From contig OY720350.1 of NCBI GenBank assembly GCA_963082975.1, positions 46,454,734-46,518,733 of the forward strand: a stretch of 64,000 nt of DNA. Reading direction: 5' to 3'. Positions 1-11,292 of the stretch are shown here, piece by piece. Every line of letters begins with the position of its first letter. The first letter of the stretch is position 1. The notes beneath the pieces are model-generated. The model was not told the origin of the DNA. It was given only the letters and a program-made list of their open reading frames with translations, and searched no databases. Position numbers and translations under genes: made by a program. The DNA comes from Labia minor (taxonomy: Eukaryota > Arthropoda > Insecta > Dermaptera > Spongiphoridae).

Positions 1-372
1 AATCGATTGTGGCACGAGCTGTGTGACATGTAGCGCCGTCTTGTTGGAACCACAGCTCCTGGACATCATGGTTGTTCAATTCAGGAATGAAAAAGTTAGA
101 AATCATGGCTCTATACCTTCCTCTCCTCTTCCTCAATGCTACGCTCTACAGTAGCAATAGCTTCTTCTGTACGCACCGTCTCTGGGGATGCGAGTTGTCA
201 AACGTTCCATGGCTAATCGAATTAACTGCTCTGATGGTCGATTTTGTCGACGATAAAATGGACGTAGTGCACGATACGTATTCCGCACAGAACCATTATT
301 TTCGAAATAAAATTTCACTATTTGCAAGCGTTGTTCAGGCGTGAGATTATTCATGATGAATTTCCAAACCAA
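1..372 (-). pseudogene. mariner-like transposase fragment, internally deleted, runs off the left edge
   Basis: Read on the minus strand, the fragment starts at a Met near 372. It gives an N-terminal helix-turn-helix of the DUF4817 type (MNNLTPEQRLQIVKFYFENN, then RRQNRPSEQLIRLAMER), which binds transposon ends in this family. After a frame change it reads TVRTEEAIATVERSIEEE and then jumps to RAMISNFFIPELNNHDVQEL and WFQQDGATCHTA. The last motif carries the second catalytic aspartate of the DDE/D core. The stretch that should hold the first catalytic aspartate is missing between these blocks, and the C-terminus lies outside the window. This is a dead copy of a Tc1/mariner-superfamily element. 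The family call is from motif recognition, with no database search. Confidence 0.88.
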
Positions 373-439
373 ACTGAGAATAAATCATTTGACAGCTGTT
401 AAATCGGTCGTCAACTTGAACAGTATAATGCCAACTTAA

Positions 440-478
440 AGTTCTATACCTCGAAAAAAACACCCTTTATAATATGAC
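440..478 (-). repeat. probable terminal inverted repeat of the mariner-like element
   Basis: About 70 bp outside the transposase start, the minus strand reads AGGGTGTTTTTTTCGAGG followed by TATAGAACTTTAAG. This is the terminal-repeat style of this transposase family, and a TA lies at the outer end. The partner repeat is beyond the left edge, so the boundary cannot be confirmed. Confidence 0.5.
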
Positions 479-1500
479 AATATCAATGGGATTTTTTTTC
501 CCAAAATTCCATTGGTATATATAATATTATATGTTTCTTATCATTGATTTATTTTATTAAACATAATATAAATAACTTTCATTCTTAATTTGATATGTAG
601 GAGGAGAAGAACAAAAAATCTATGGGTGGTGATTAAATGTATAAAAAAAGAGGTGTTTGTTTGTGGGTGTGGAAGTTTAATAAACTTGATAAATATTTGA
701 ACATTATTTCTAAATTTACTCCTGGATAGTGAATGAATGGAAACGGATTATCGACATCCTGTCAGTATTAATCGATTTCTATCGAACAAATGTAATTAGG
801 TTGTATAGCCTTTCTAATTATATTGAGTAAATGCGAGTATATATATTTTTATATAGATGTACACCCAACATGGAAAGAAAAGGAAAGATTACCTAATCAC
901 TAGAAAGTACATTTCATTTATGTTTAGGATCAATATTAAAATAATAATAATAATAGTTTGTTATATAGAAATATTCTTTTATTTTCAAATTAAATATAAT
1001 TTTTCTTATATTTTGTCATTAAATTTAAATAAATTCATTTTAAGTTGAATTATATCTTTCATTTTTTGCTATTGAAAATAATAAATTTATTATTAATTTT
1101 AAATGTTATCCGATTTCTATAGGTATATGATGTAAGAATATAAACTAATTTACTAACATATCGTCAAAGCAAACATCAACCAAATGGTTAAAAGAGAAAT
1201 ATATTATTATTATATATTGTAAATATTTTATTCATAAACTCTTTAAGTATTCTAAAGTTGAATTCCCAATTGTTTTTTTTTTGTGCTTTTATTTTGAATA
1301 ATGTTTGTTTTTATGACAAGAAACGGAATATCGGTCTCAAAAGGCATGTTTAAGGGTTGGATTCACTGAATCAACAACTTTAATGAGGGCCTCATTTCTA
1401 TGAGTATTTTTTTTTCGTTAACTAAAGACGATTTTCAAAGAAAAATGATAAACCATTTTATATAAAATAAAATATGTCAAAAAAATGACGTTTTAAAAAA
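479..1500. other. AT-rich sequence without recognised genes
   Basis: Very AT-rich with homopolymer runs. A 63-codon open frame at 857-1048 is low complexity (Ile, Tyr, Phe, Asn) and looks like chance. No repeat family of the window was recognised here. Confidence 0.5.
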
Positions 1501-1740
1501 AGTACCGGGACCCCGAGCCTCGGCTCGGTACTTAAGTTAAAAAAAATGATTCATTATTATTGGGTTTGGCTGGTAATATTAATACCTGGGACACCGAGCT
1601 GTCGCTCGACCCTTTAAAAAATATTAATCTACAATTAATTATTTATTACAATTATTAAATGTTGCATCATTGCATCAATCTGATTAAAATGAATTGAACT
1701 GGGGTCCTCAATAATACAAACAAACAATTTTAGCTAGCAT
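1501..1740 (+). repeat. family C repeat fragment with two GC hairpins
   Basis: Starts with AGTACCGGGACCCCGAG and the hairpin CCGAGCctcgGCTCGG. About 85 bp later comes a second hairpin, CGAGCtgtcGCTCG. The block up to ACTGGGGTCCTCAATAATA is nearly the same as 33722-33940. It then joins ACAAACAAACAATTTTAGCTAGC, similar to the tail near 3930, so this looks like a deleted copy of the element at 33722-34534. Confidence 0.7.
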
Positions 1741-2278
1741 AATAAGATTAATCCAAGTAATATCGTCTATTTCTATTCGACACTATTTTCAGTTATGAAA
1801 TGAACAGTCAGTAGAGAGTAAAAAAATTGTAATTGAAGACCGTTGTTTTTAAAAATAATTAAATTATTTTATAGATTATAAAATAAAAATTATTGTATTA
1901 ACATTAAAAATATTGAAATAAAAAAATAATAGTTTGATTTAATAAACTAAAATATTATAAACATTTTTAATGTGAATTTCTCAGGGAGGTAGGGAGCCCA
2001 ATTCATTTAACCATCCATGTTGTATAAGGAATCTTAATTTCTTAACACTCCGTTTTTTCAAATTTAAAATAGAGGGAGAGAAAGAGTTTCAATTATATTC
2101 GAATAGTCTATATATTCTATATATGAGTATTTTTTTTTTCTGAATTTAATACCAAGTTGATTTTCAAAATTTTCTATTCTTTATGCATATGATTGATTAC
2201 ATGTGTTAAAATTTAAACAAATTCAAATATTCTAATTTATAAATTTATATAAAATTTAATATTATTTTTTCGAGACTA
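1741..2278. other. AT-rich sequence, nothing recognised
   Basis: No open frame of note and no recognised repeat. Short GC-richer words near 1985-2010 do not form a gene. Confidence 0.45.
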
Positions 2279-2383
2279 ATGGCAAATACCGGTGGCCCTA
2301 GTCAGAGCAAGAGAAGACTCCTTTTGGTAGCGGCCCAGTCGATGATGTTATATGGATCGGAGATTTGGGCTTTACAACTATAT
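2279..2383 (+). pseudogene. non-LTR retrotransposon reverse transcriptase fragment (R1-like)
   Basis: A short open frame reads MANTGGPSQSKRRLLL, then VAAQSMMLYGSEIWA. This matches the thumb/C-terminal side of R1/LOA-type LINE reverse transcriptases (the pattern GG...S.RRLL..V..S..LYG..IWA). It is only about 35 codons long, without the catalytic motif, flanked by AT-rich DNA, and is a relic. It differs from the LINE family whose remnants lie inside the Helitrons. Confidence 0.75.
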
Positions 2384-2479
2384 TTTAAGTGAAAAAATGA
2401 TTTCTTGGTTATATAAAAATTAAAATATGATTCTTTATATCTTTATTATACAGAAAAGTAGGCGTGTTAATATAAAATA

Positions 2480-2545
2480 TATACCTGGGACACCGAACTA
2501 TCACTCGACCCTTTAACCAATTTATACAATTTATTTTTATATACT
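2480..2545 (+). repeat. family C hairpin block
   Basis: TACCTGGGACACCGAACTAT followed by CACTCGACCC, matching 34089-34140 including the flanking AAAGTAGGCGTGTTAATAT (2455-2480). One of the degenerate CCGAG-N-CTCG hairpins of family C. Confidence 0.65.
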
Positions 2546-3015
2546 TTAAAAATTTTACAATTTTTTAATTATTTATTATAATTGTTAAATGGGATTTCTA
2601 AAAATGACCCATTAAAAATTTGTTTCCTAAAATGTTTCAAATTAATTAAAATAAATTGTATAAATGTTCATTTATAAAATCTATATATCTGTGAGTTTGT
2701 TTTTCGATTTTTTAAATTTTGATTTTGGATTCGATTAGAGCTTAAAATGTGTAAATGTAAAGTGGTCTTGGTTTTTTTAAAATTCGTTTGGGAACATGGT
2801 CAAATCGGCAGTCAAAGTTGAAAATTCCCCATATATTATAACTACTGTAATTAGTATTATTATAATGTAAAATTATAAAGAAAAAATGTTTAGACATTAT
2901 TATAGACATTTTCATTCTGTAAATTAAATAATTTTATTTCATTTAAATAAATATCTATTTTTAAATATTTTTTTCTCTCTACATTATTTATCTAATTCTC
3001 ACAATATATTAAGAT

Positions 3016-3065
3016 CATACCGGGACCCCGAGCCTCGGCTCTGTAATTAAGTTAAAAAAAAAATT
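3016..3065 (+). repeat. family C hairpin block
   Basis: TACCGGGACCCCGAGCCTCGGCTC followed by TTAAGTTAAAAAAA and ATTCATTATTATTG. Same block as 1501-1560 and 33722-33785. Confidence 0.65.
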
Positions 3066-3120
3066 CATTATTATTGATAAATATATATCGTAATTTATAA
3101 TTATAAAATATTATTAAAAT

Positions 3121-3250
3121 ATATATTTTTAATTTTATTTCGAAATTAAATAAAAAATTTTAAAATATTTTAAATATAAAAAAAATATATATTTTTAATT
3201 TTATTTCGAAATTAAATAAAAAATTTTAAAATATTTTAAATATAAAAAAA
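3121..3250. repeat. tandem duplication, 66-bp unit
   Basis: Two near-identical copies of an AT-rich unit containing TTTCGAAATTAAATAAAAAA start at 3121 and 3187. A third, diverged copy sits at about 3663-3730, so the unit is also dispersed inside family C DNA. Confidence 0.8.
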
Positions 3251-3473
3251 ATATTAATACAATATTCTTTAAAAAAAGGCGGGAGTCAAATTTCAATATA
3301 AATGTCATTTGTGATGTCATCAATATATAAATTAATAATAAATAATATTAATAAATATTAAATTTAATAAAAGAACAATGAATAAATAAATATAAAATAG
3401 TAATTTATTAAAATGTAAACAATAGATAAAAAGAAAAAAAATTCATTATTTTCATTTTCATTTTTAAATAACG

Positions 3474-3542
3474 ATTCACCCGGAGAGTTTCGAACCGACG
3501 AAATCCACTCGTTAAAACATCAGTCCAACCGCTGGACTATAT
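3474..3542 (-). other. tRNA-like sequence with A and B boxes
   Basis: On the minus strand TAGTCCAGCGGTTGG fits an A box / D-arm and GGTTCGAAACTC fits a B box / T-arm, with normal spacing. The stem CGGAG/CTCCG is partly kept. The anticodon arm (loop around TTTTAA) pairs poorly and no acceptor stem is evident. It is therefore more likely a tRNA pseudogene or a SINE head than a working tRNA. Confidence 0.5.
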
Positions 3543-3739
3543 GTATTTAGATAAAAAATTGTCATTTTTTTACTGTCTTAGCAGGCAGATTTGATGTTTT
3601 TTATTTTATTTTTTTTTTTTTGAGAGAGATTAATAAATATCTATATATATTTTATTAAAAATAAATATTTTTAATTTTATTTCGAAATTAAATAATAAAT
3701 TTTAAAATATTTTAAATAAAAAAAAATATTAATACAAAT

Positions 3740-3960
3740 AAAAATGGAGGCCAATTTTGACGTTTTCCATATATAATTTTCAATTAAGAAATTAATAATG
3801 AAGCTGAATGTTTCAAGAGATATCATCAATAAAACTTAATTTTTCTTTATAAATACTATATCTAGTGTGAATTTGAAAAAAGTCGTTAGAGCGGTTTTTG
3901 AGAACCAATATATATAGATAGATAGATATATACAATTTTAGCTAGCATAATAAGATAAGA
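3740..3960 (+). repeat. family C 3' segment
   Basis: The words TTTCTTTATAAATACTAT and GTCGTTAGAGCGGTTTTTGA match 34395-34480, close to the Helitron-type 3' end of the 33722-34534 element. It ends in ACAATTTTAGCTAGCATAA, a word also found at 1725-1745. Confidence 0.6.
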
Positions 3961-4062
3961 TAGGAGAATAAATATACATTACACTATATAAACAATTTTT
4001 TGGAATTTATTTAGTGATAGTTTGGAATTGTTTTTAACTATGCACGAAAATATTTTTGAAGC

Positions 4063-4064
<2 letters not shown>

Positions 4065-4102
<38 letters not shown>

Positions 4103-4165
4103 ATAATAATAAAAGCAAGTGTAATGTGTCTGCCTGTCTGCCTGTCTGTCTGTCTGTCTGTCTGA
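4065..4165. repeat. (AT)n then (TCTG)n microsatellites at a Helitron 5' end
   Basis: About 18 AT units (4065-4100) abut the Helitron start. A TCTG/CCTG tract follows at 4127-4165, inside the element. Confidence 0.9.
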
Positions 4166-4800
4166 CCGAGCTCTCCAGGCAAATCTATCGCACGCAGGGA
4201 CCTGGAATTTTTTACACGGAAGCACAAAGGGGCTGGCCACCAGACCTCGAAGCCCGATTTTCGATTTTTTAATTAGAAAAATTTTAAAAAAATTATAAAG
4301 AATAATTAATTAAAAATAGTTTAGTTACCATACTAGATCATAGAGGCGCTGGTGGCGATAATATGGCGGTAATTTAAATTCTGAGCAATGTGCAGATAAA
4401 AATCTTTTTATATATCTATTGATATTTACAATATCTCAATTGATCTTATTTGCCTTTTAAACTTTGAAAACATTCACATTCCGGCTATAATTTAAAACTA
4501 TTAATTTTTAAGATTATGTGAGTAAATTATTTTAATTAAGAAAATTTGATCTCATAATTGGATTTTCACGTAAGATTTTAATATATAATATATTTTTTAA
4601 TATTATTTTTATAGTAGTTTAGTGTTATGCTAATTTTATATTTTATTTTTATTTTGTTTACTTTGATTTTTTTTTAAATAAATTAATAACATTTAAAGTA
4701 GCATAAAAAAATTAATCGAGGCAGGAAAATTGATGGGGTTTGAAATTAATGGTGATAAGACAAAATAATTAGTATAAGAGAGAATAATATTTGCAAAGAA
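4100..4800 (+). mobile_element. Helitron, 3'-truncated, carrying LINE RT sequence
   Basis: Starts A|TCTATAATAATAAAAGCAAG, the same 5' end as the complete minus-strand copy at 11293-12327, and is collinear with it for about 700 bp. The shared part runs through a CACGCAGGGACCTGG block, an inverted 5'-end-like word (GCAATGTGCAGATAAAAATC), an AT-rich module, and the start of a reverse-transcriptase tail (MGFEINGDKTK). Similarity stops at about 4800, so the 3' hairpin and CTAG end are lost. Confidence 0.78.
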
Positions 4801-4990
4801 AAACGAGATGATATCTGTGATGTGCCGATTCCTCACATGCTTGGAGTAGTAGAGCCACCTCATACCTCAACGGGAAGGAAATATCAATTTTCAAAGGAGT
4901 GCCTAGTATTAATTGAAAAGCTGATGATTCATTAAAAATGCCTTCACAGAGAACTATGTTTCCCACATATTTAATTGTAGTTTATTCTTA
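4801..4990 (-). other. short open frame of unknown origin next to the truncated Helitron
   Basis: The minus strand is open for about 70 codons (4769-4990) and the composition is protein-like, for example NESSAFQLILGTPLKIDIS and YEVALLLQACEESAHH. A GT donor-like word (GAG|GTATGAGG) lies inside. It is not recognised. It ends where the Helitron begins and could be an exon scrap, an old transposon piece or chance. Confidence 0.22.
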
Positions 4991-5572
4991 ATTAAACAGC
5001 TGTACCCAGCAGGAGAATTATTATTGTTATTATATTATATATATATATATATAATTATTAATGTATGCTTTTCATGCACAGTTTCTTACGTAAAAATATT
5101 TTATTTAATATTAAAATGTCTAATTATTAACAATATTCAGCCATTGAGACTCTCATATTGCTCATAATTAATGTGTTGTAACTTGCAGTGGTCTTAGTAA
5201 ATAGAAGGAGGCAAATACACAAAACTTTTATTTTATTAAATTAAAGCCCATTTCATGTAGATAATTTAGGAAAAAAAAAGTTCTTTATTATCTCATTCCC
5301 TTGTCGTGATATTTCATTTTACGCTAAACCTTGTTTGTAATTTTAAAATTTTATAATGTCCAACATATAATTTTTTTAAAAATATTTTGGGGTCCGGTAC
5401 ATTTTTTTTTACAATTCCTCATAGTTATAAGAACATGCCTTAAAAATTTCAACAAGATAGGAGGTTAAATAAGTGAATGAGAAATTATTTTCTACACCAC
5501 TACACGTTTTATCTGGCCTTATACGAGGCTCGGAAATTTAAAAACGCCAATCTTTAAAGTGCCATTACTCAA
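4991..5572. other. AT-rich sequence, nothing recognised
   Basis: No gene seen. Contains an (AT)n run near 5035-5053. Confidence 0.45.
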
Positions 5573-6227
5573 TAAGTTGACCTGTGGCCAGGTCCGAACC
5601 GACCGACGGTTTGAAATAAATTAATTTCCAGCTACAGAAACAATTTCAAATAATTTTCATATATCTATTAATGTAATAAAAAACAGATATGGATAAATAA
5701 ATAATAAATATAAACATTTTTAATTTTATTTTATTTATAATATATATGCAAGACCAGGCTGTGACGTCATGCATGGCTGGATGACGTCATATAATTTTAA
5801 ATCAAGAAAAAACTAATAAATATGATTTTTTTCGAGGATTAAACCAATACAAAATGCATGATTCGTGGTGATATATAAAAAAATCTCCTTTGGTGTGAAA
5901 ATAACCCTTTCCTTCCTATCGTCGATCGCTAATACTACCACTTCCGGTTTCCGGAATTGCACCAAAAGTTGATCAATTCATCCCACTGATGCATTAAGTA
6001 AATATACCAAATTTCATCAAAATCGGTTGAGCCGTTCAGGCTGTACACATCTATACGGACGGACAGACGGACGGACGGACAGACGGACGGACGGACAGAC
6101 GGACAGACATCATGCTAAAAATACTTTTTTCTGTTTAGAAAATGCATGATTCGTGGAGATATGTAAAAATCTCCACATGTGAAATTTGGTGTGAAAACAA
6201 TACCTCCCTTACTATCGTCGGTCGGTA
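5573..6227 (+). mobile_element. family B Helentron-like element, copy B1
   Basis: 5' end AATAAGTTGACCTGTGGCC with the hairpin GACCTgtggccAGGTC, then subterminal ACCGACCGACG. The 3' end carries its inverse, CGTCGGTCGGT, followed by AAAAA. Inside are two TGACGTCA palindromes (5762-5769, 5782-5789), a long GGAC/ACAG microsatellite (6056-6109), and two versions of the 3' terminal block. The plan resembles HINE/DINE-type non-autonomous Helentrons. It has no coding capacity. Confidence 0.75.
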
Positions 6228-6518
6228 AAAACTATGTGAGATAAAAAATTAAAATTTGGTGGTGTTTTTCATGTTTATAAATAGAACATATTTACCATTT
6301 TTCATAAAAATCTGAGATTTTGGGTGAAAAAATGACTATTTTCTGGTTGAATTGACGTGGAATGACCCTACATTAACTTTAATTAGATTAAATAATATTC
6401 ACAATTAAATACATGATAAAGTAAATCTAAATTAGTACAAATTCTAAATTTTTTAGAACGTAATTAAAAATATTGTCAGTGTTGTTTAGTTTTTATCAAT
6501 TTTTTTGTCTTATATTTT
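6228..6518. other. AT-rich spacer
   Basis: No feature recognised between the B1 and A1 elements. Confidence 0.4.
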
Positions 6519-7140
6519 TACTATCTCGCCAGAGATAGTATTGCGATCATGAAAATTTTCGATGTTGAGATTTTGATGTTTTTATACGTTTTGAAGGTTC
6601 CTGAATCATTTTCACTAAGGTTGAGAAAAATGTCTGTGTGTGTGTGTGTATGTGTGTGTATGTATGTAGACAAGATTAAAAACAGAAACAAGATTAAAGA
6701 CAAAAACGGTTTGAGTTAGAATGATGAAATTTGGTACATGGACTTTATTCAAAATTCATAGTTTTCTATCAACTTTTGAGAAATGTAGCTCAACCGGAAG
6801 AGGGTCATTACCTACAACGTTTTGATTTTTTTTCCTCTAAAGTGACCGTAAAAATAAAAATATATGTTTGATAATTTTTCACATGATTAATAATTGTATA
6901 AAACTGCTATATATAGAATTTCAGCTTGATTGAATTGCTGAAAGTACCAGAATTAATTTTTTAACACTGCAAATCTCACGCGCCAACACGTGCCATGGTG
7001 CCATCAATAAAAAGCCAAACATGCGCTGGTTTAATATTTATTATTTATAATTTATAATTAATTAAATTTAATTTAAATATAATATATTATGTTATTTAAT
7101 CCAATTCAAATTGCGAGATAGTCGAGTGGAGACACTCCAG
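6519..7140 (-). mobile_element. family A Helentron-like element, copy A1
   Basis: Complete copy. The plus strand begins with TACTATCTCGCCAGAGATAG (terminal hairpin) and ends with AGTCGAGTGGAGACACTCCA (the hairpin end). A TG/TATG microsatellite lies 110 bp from the hairpin. T-runs flank it, compatible with insertion between two T bases. Confidence 0.8.
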
Positions 7141-7305
7141 CTAATTGTTAATAGCGTAACATCTCTTGCAGAACAATTGTTTATGTATTACTTAATCGGA
7201 TACAAAAATACACAGAGAGTTAAATAAAAGTTTTGAATAATTATCAATTATAAATCAAAATTGTACTTTGTTTTTAATGATATTTACCCATTATGAGTTT
7301 ATTTA

Positions 7306-7310
<5 letters not shown>

Positions 7311-7336
<26 letters not shown>
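7311..7336. repeat. (ATT)n microsatellite
   Basis: About nine ATT/TTA units next to family A copy A2. Confidence 0.9.
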
Positions 7337-7370
7337 TTGTTTTAAAAGTATTTACTTAAATATTAATTTT

Positions 7371-7972
7371 TACTATCTCGCCAGAGATAGTATTGCGATC
7401 ACGAAAATTTTCGATGTTGAGATTTTGATGTTTTTATACGTTTTGAAGGTTCCTGAATCATTTTCACTAAGGTTGAGAAAAATGTCTGTGTGTGTGTCTA
7501 TGTATGTAACCAAGATTACGCAAAAACGGTTTGAGCTAGAATGATGAAATTTGGTACATGGGCATTATTCAAAATTTATATTTTTCTCTCAACTTTTGAG
7601 AAATGTAGCTCAACCGGAAGAGGGTCATTACCTAGAACGTTTTGATTTGTTTTCCTCAAAAGTGACCGTAAAAAAATGATATATGTTTGATAGTTTTTCT
7701 CATAATTAAAAATTGTATAAAACTGCTATCTATAGAATTTCAGCTTGATTGAATCGCTGAAAGTACCAGAATTAATTTTTTAATACTGCAAATCTCACGC
7801 GCCAACACCTGACGTGGTGCCATCAACAAACAAAAGAGCCAAACATGCGCTGGTTTAATAAATATTATTTATTGATATTAATTTATAATTAATTAAATTG
7901 AATTTAAATATAATATATTATGTTATTTAATCCAATTCAAATTGCGAGATAGTCGAGTGGAGACACTCCAGA
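7371..7972 (-). mobile_element. family A element, copy A2
   Basis: Complete, same orientation as A1 and only 230 bp from it, with both hairpins and the subterminal inverted repeat GCGAGATAGT. The shorter microsatellite accounts for most of the length difference. Confidence 0.8.
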
Positions 7973-8999
7973 TTTTTTAAACTTGATAAGGTACCGAAAA
8001 AAATAATAATTTTTTTAAATAAATTAATAATTGATTGCATAGTATATTTATATTGTAATTTTCATTCCTGTTGTTTTCATTCTTCTGGTATATCTAGTTA
8101 AATATTTAAGTTATATACCTACATGTTGAAATTCATTTATGTGTAAACAAATTAAAGCGACATTAAAATCTTCGCCACTTATTGCTTTAAACATTTGTTT
8201 ATTTTTGGAAAAATAAAAAACAACAAACCCTCATACACTTGTTTATTTTTCATAGACTAGAAAATTTATGACAGCTCTTTTATATAACATTTTATAAACA
8301 ATATGAATAAAGTCGTTCTAATCTATCTCAAATTTCTGTAGTAAATTTCTAAAGTTTTTGGCCTGAATATCCACATGCTTCTTATAATCCTTCATATATT
8401 AAGCCCCTTCCATCTAATTCGTATCCACTCCTAATTTCTTTCTGATAAATTTATTTAGTTATTAATTTTTTTTATTTTTAGTTTAAAATATTTATTAATT
8501 GATTAAAAAGATGAGTCAAAAAATAAATTTGTAAGAAAAAAATTGAATTAATTGTTGAAGAGATTATGAATTTTGAAAAAAAAAAAATATTCTGTCATCC
8601 CTTATTCGAATAAAATATAATATTTTAAAACAAACATTTTTTTTTTCATGTGACTGTTGGATTTTTATCCAATCCCACTCTCTGCAATAAAACAATTGAA
8701 TAATTATTCATATAAAAAGTAAAATAAAATAAAAACAAACTGTTTTTAATTAAGCATTTGATTATTAAGTTTGTCCACTCTACGGAACCGAATCATCAAT
8801 AACTGCATTCGAATTTCAATTGAATGATATTATCATGGAAAACAATGGCATGCATTTTCATTAATTAGTACATGTAAAAAAGAAAATGCACTAAATTCTT
8901 TACACAATTGGTTTTATTTATAATATATCATATTACTATATGGATATAATTGAAAGAATTAAAATATGAATTTTAATCTAACAAAAAGCAAATTGTTAT
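7973..8999. other. AT-rich sequence, nothing recognised
   Basis: About 1 kb without open frames of note or known repeats. Confidence 0.45.
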
Positions 9000-9121
9000 T
9001 ACTATCTCGCCAGAGATAGAATTGCGATCACGAGAATTTTCGATGTTGAGATTTTGATGTGTTTATACGTTTTGAAGGTACCTGAATCATTTTCACTAAG
9101 GTTGAGAAAAATGTCTGTCTG

Positions 9122-9170
<49 letters not shown>

Positions 9171-9595
9171 ATGTAACCAAGATTACTAGAATGATGAAAT
9201 TTGGTACATGGGCATTATTCAAAATTCATAGTTTTCTTTCAACTTTTGTGAAATGTCTCTCAACCGAAAGAGGGTCATTACCTACAACGTTTTGATTTTT
9301 TTTTCTAAAGTGACCGTAAAAATATAGATATATGTTTGATAATTTTTCACATGATTAATAATTGTATAAAACTGCTATATATAGAATTTCAGCTTGATTG
9401 AATCGCTGAAAGTACCAGAATTAATTTTTTAACACTGCAAATCTCACAACCAACCAAGAGCCAAACATGCGCTGGTTTAATAAATATTATTTATTAATTT
9501 TAATTTATAATTTAATTAATTTAATTTAATTTAAATTAATATATGTTTATTAATCCAATTCAAATTGCGAGAGAGTCGAGTGGAGACACTCCAGA
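9000..9595 (-). mobile_element. family A element, copy A3
   Basis: Complete, with TCTC/TG/TATG microsatellite at 9118-9174. The 5' subterminal repeat has a G change (GCGAGAGAGT). Confidence 0.8.
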
Positions 9596-9689
9596 TTTTA
9601 TTTACTTTTAAATCCAAATTTTAATTTTGTTATATAATAATATTATGTATATTTATATATGTTATGATTATTTATTAAATTTAAAATTT

Positions 9690-10356
9690 GCAGTTTTCTA
9701 TCTCTGTGGAGGTATTGAACTAGAAAGTTCTTGGCCTCCAACTCTTCCTATCCTCAGGTACTTCCATGTAATTCTCATTTTTGGTCACTTAATTAATTAA
9801 ACATTTCTTCCTTTATATTGTTTATCTACCAAGTTTTTTATTTATTTATTGTTCGTTTTTTAATTGAACTTTAATTAAACATGATTCTCAACAATCTTAC
9901 TTTATCATGCGTTCAGTCCAAAATCATCTGAACTACTGTCGTCCATTAAACAAGCTTCTCTCTTCACCCATTCTATCCATTTGTCTCGTCTACCTTGACT
10001 TTTTCATAAAAATTCTTTATGGATTAATAAATTTAACCGTGACTCTACTCGAAAGTTCTTGGCCGCAGCAACCACACTTCTCCAAAGTATTCCTATTCTG
10101 AACCACAACCCTCTAATACCTACCCTCTCCCTTCTTTCTCACGTCCCTTCCTACACTATCCACCCACCGTATCCTTGATCTTCCAAGCGTGCGTTTCCCA
10201 CTCGGTTTCCCCATCAATATATTTTTCGCCATTCTTTCCTCTCCAATTCTAGCCACGTGCCCTGCCCACCGCAGCCTTCTCGATTTTATAATCATATCTG
10301 GAGATTCATAGAGGTCATGCAATTCCTCGTTATGCAGTCTCCGCCATTCCCACAAG
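9690..10356 (-). pseudogene. LINE reverse transcriptase C-terminal fragment
   Basis: The minus-strand frame 10355-10113 reads WEWRRLHNEELHDLYESPD, then RRLRWAGHVARIGEERMA and GKRTLGRSRIRWVDSVGRDV. This is the region after the polymerase domain of an insect endonuclease/reverse-transcriptase LINE. Further along, in another frame, VVQNRNTLEKCGCCGQEL matches the same LINE's tail seen at 21190 and 33640. A second piece of that tail (AACTAGAAAGTTCTTGGCC) is at 9718-9740. No catalytic motif is present. The same LINE segment is carried by the Helitrons here, so this may be an independent relic or a Helitron remnant. Confidence 0.85.
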
Positions 10357-11292
10357 TCATGTATAACAAAATATTCTTAAAAAAAATCATTATTATTTAT
10401 TTTTAAACACTCGGGAGAAGTTTCAAATTTAATGATAAATTTATTTTATATTCATTTCGCCGATTACCCCATCACAAGTAAAAATATTCTTGAGTTGTAT
10501 ATATTTTTAAATCTATAGAATTTATACAGAGGTTAATCTATTTTCCAAATTTTCAATCATTTTTACTTGAAAGTTTTAATATTTTATATTTAGTAAATAA
10601 TTTGAGATAAATTATTAGTTAATATTTTGCTAAATTATAAGTTATTAGTTTGTTTGTTTTTTTATTTTTGTTGAATTGTTTCTTGTAAAATATAGATTTC
10701 AAACTCCAACTTTATAAATAGGTAAATAATGATGAAGATAGTCAATATTATTATTTTTCAATTAAAATATCATTTAGACATTATAAAACGGGAAGGATAG
10801 AGAGGATAGAGAGCTTAGCTTTTATATGTTCCTCGAGTGTTAACTAGAACCTCCAGTTACCCTTCCCCTTCCCACGGGATCATGTTTCTCGTCCAGCACC
10901 GACGTAAAACAGGAAAATAAGAGCTTCCTATCCCAATTAATGAAATCGTTAAATATCCTGGATAAAACAGATTGTATCAAATAGGTAGTGTAAATTTATT
11001 CCAACCCCTCTTGACTCTCCTCCTTTGAATTGTTTTTTTTTCTTTATTTGTAACGAAGTCAACACGAATTCTTGAAATTATTGAACTATTAAATACATTT
11101 TCTTTAAATAACATCTCCACTAAAAATAGAAGTCTATTTAATTAATAATAAGCAGTTTATTTAAATAAACAAAAAAAAATCTTTTTAAAAAGAATTCTCA
11201 GGTAAAAAATAAAAAAATAAAATATAGAAAATAAATATTTATACATTATTAAAAAAAAACTTTTATCTGCTTCACACAATTATATATATATA
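10357..11292. other. AT-rich sequence, nothing recognised
   Basis: A GC-richer patch at 10840-10930 has no convincing frame on either strand. No repeat family recognised. Confidence 0.4.

Noticed and set aside
857..1048. 63-codon plus frame
   Set aside because: Low complexity in AT-rich DNA, no support.
1734..1737. CTAG at 1734 and 3942 as Helitron 3' ends
   Set aside because: No GC hairpin in front and the next base is C, not T. The shared AATTTTAGCTAGCATAATAAG continues past CTAG.
4840..4885. let-7-like words on the minus strand (TTGAGGTATGAGG)
   Set aside because: Only a few bases agree with let-7 and no hairpin partner was found.
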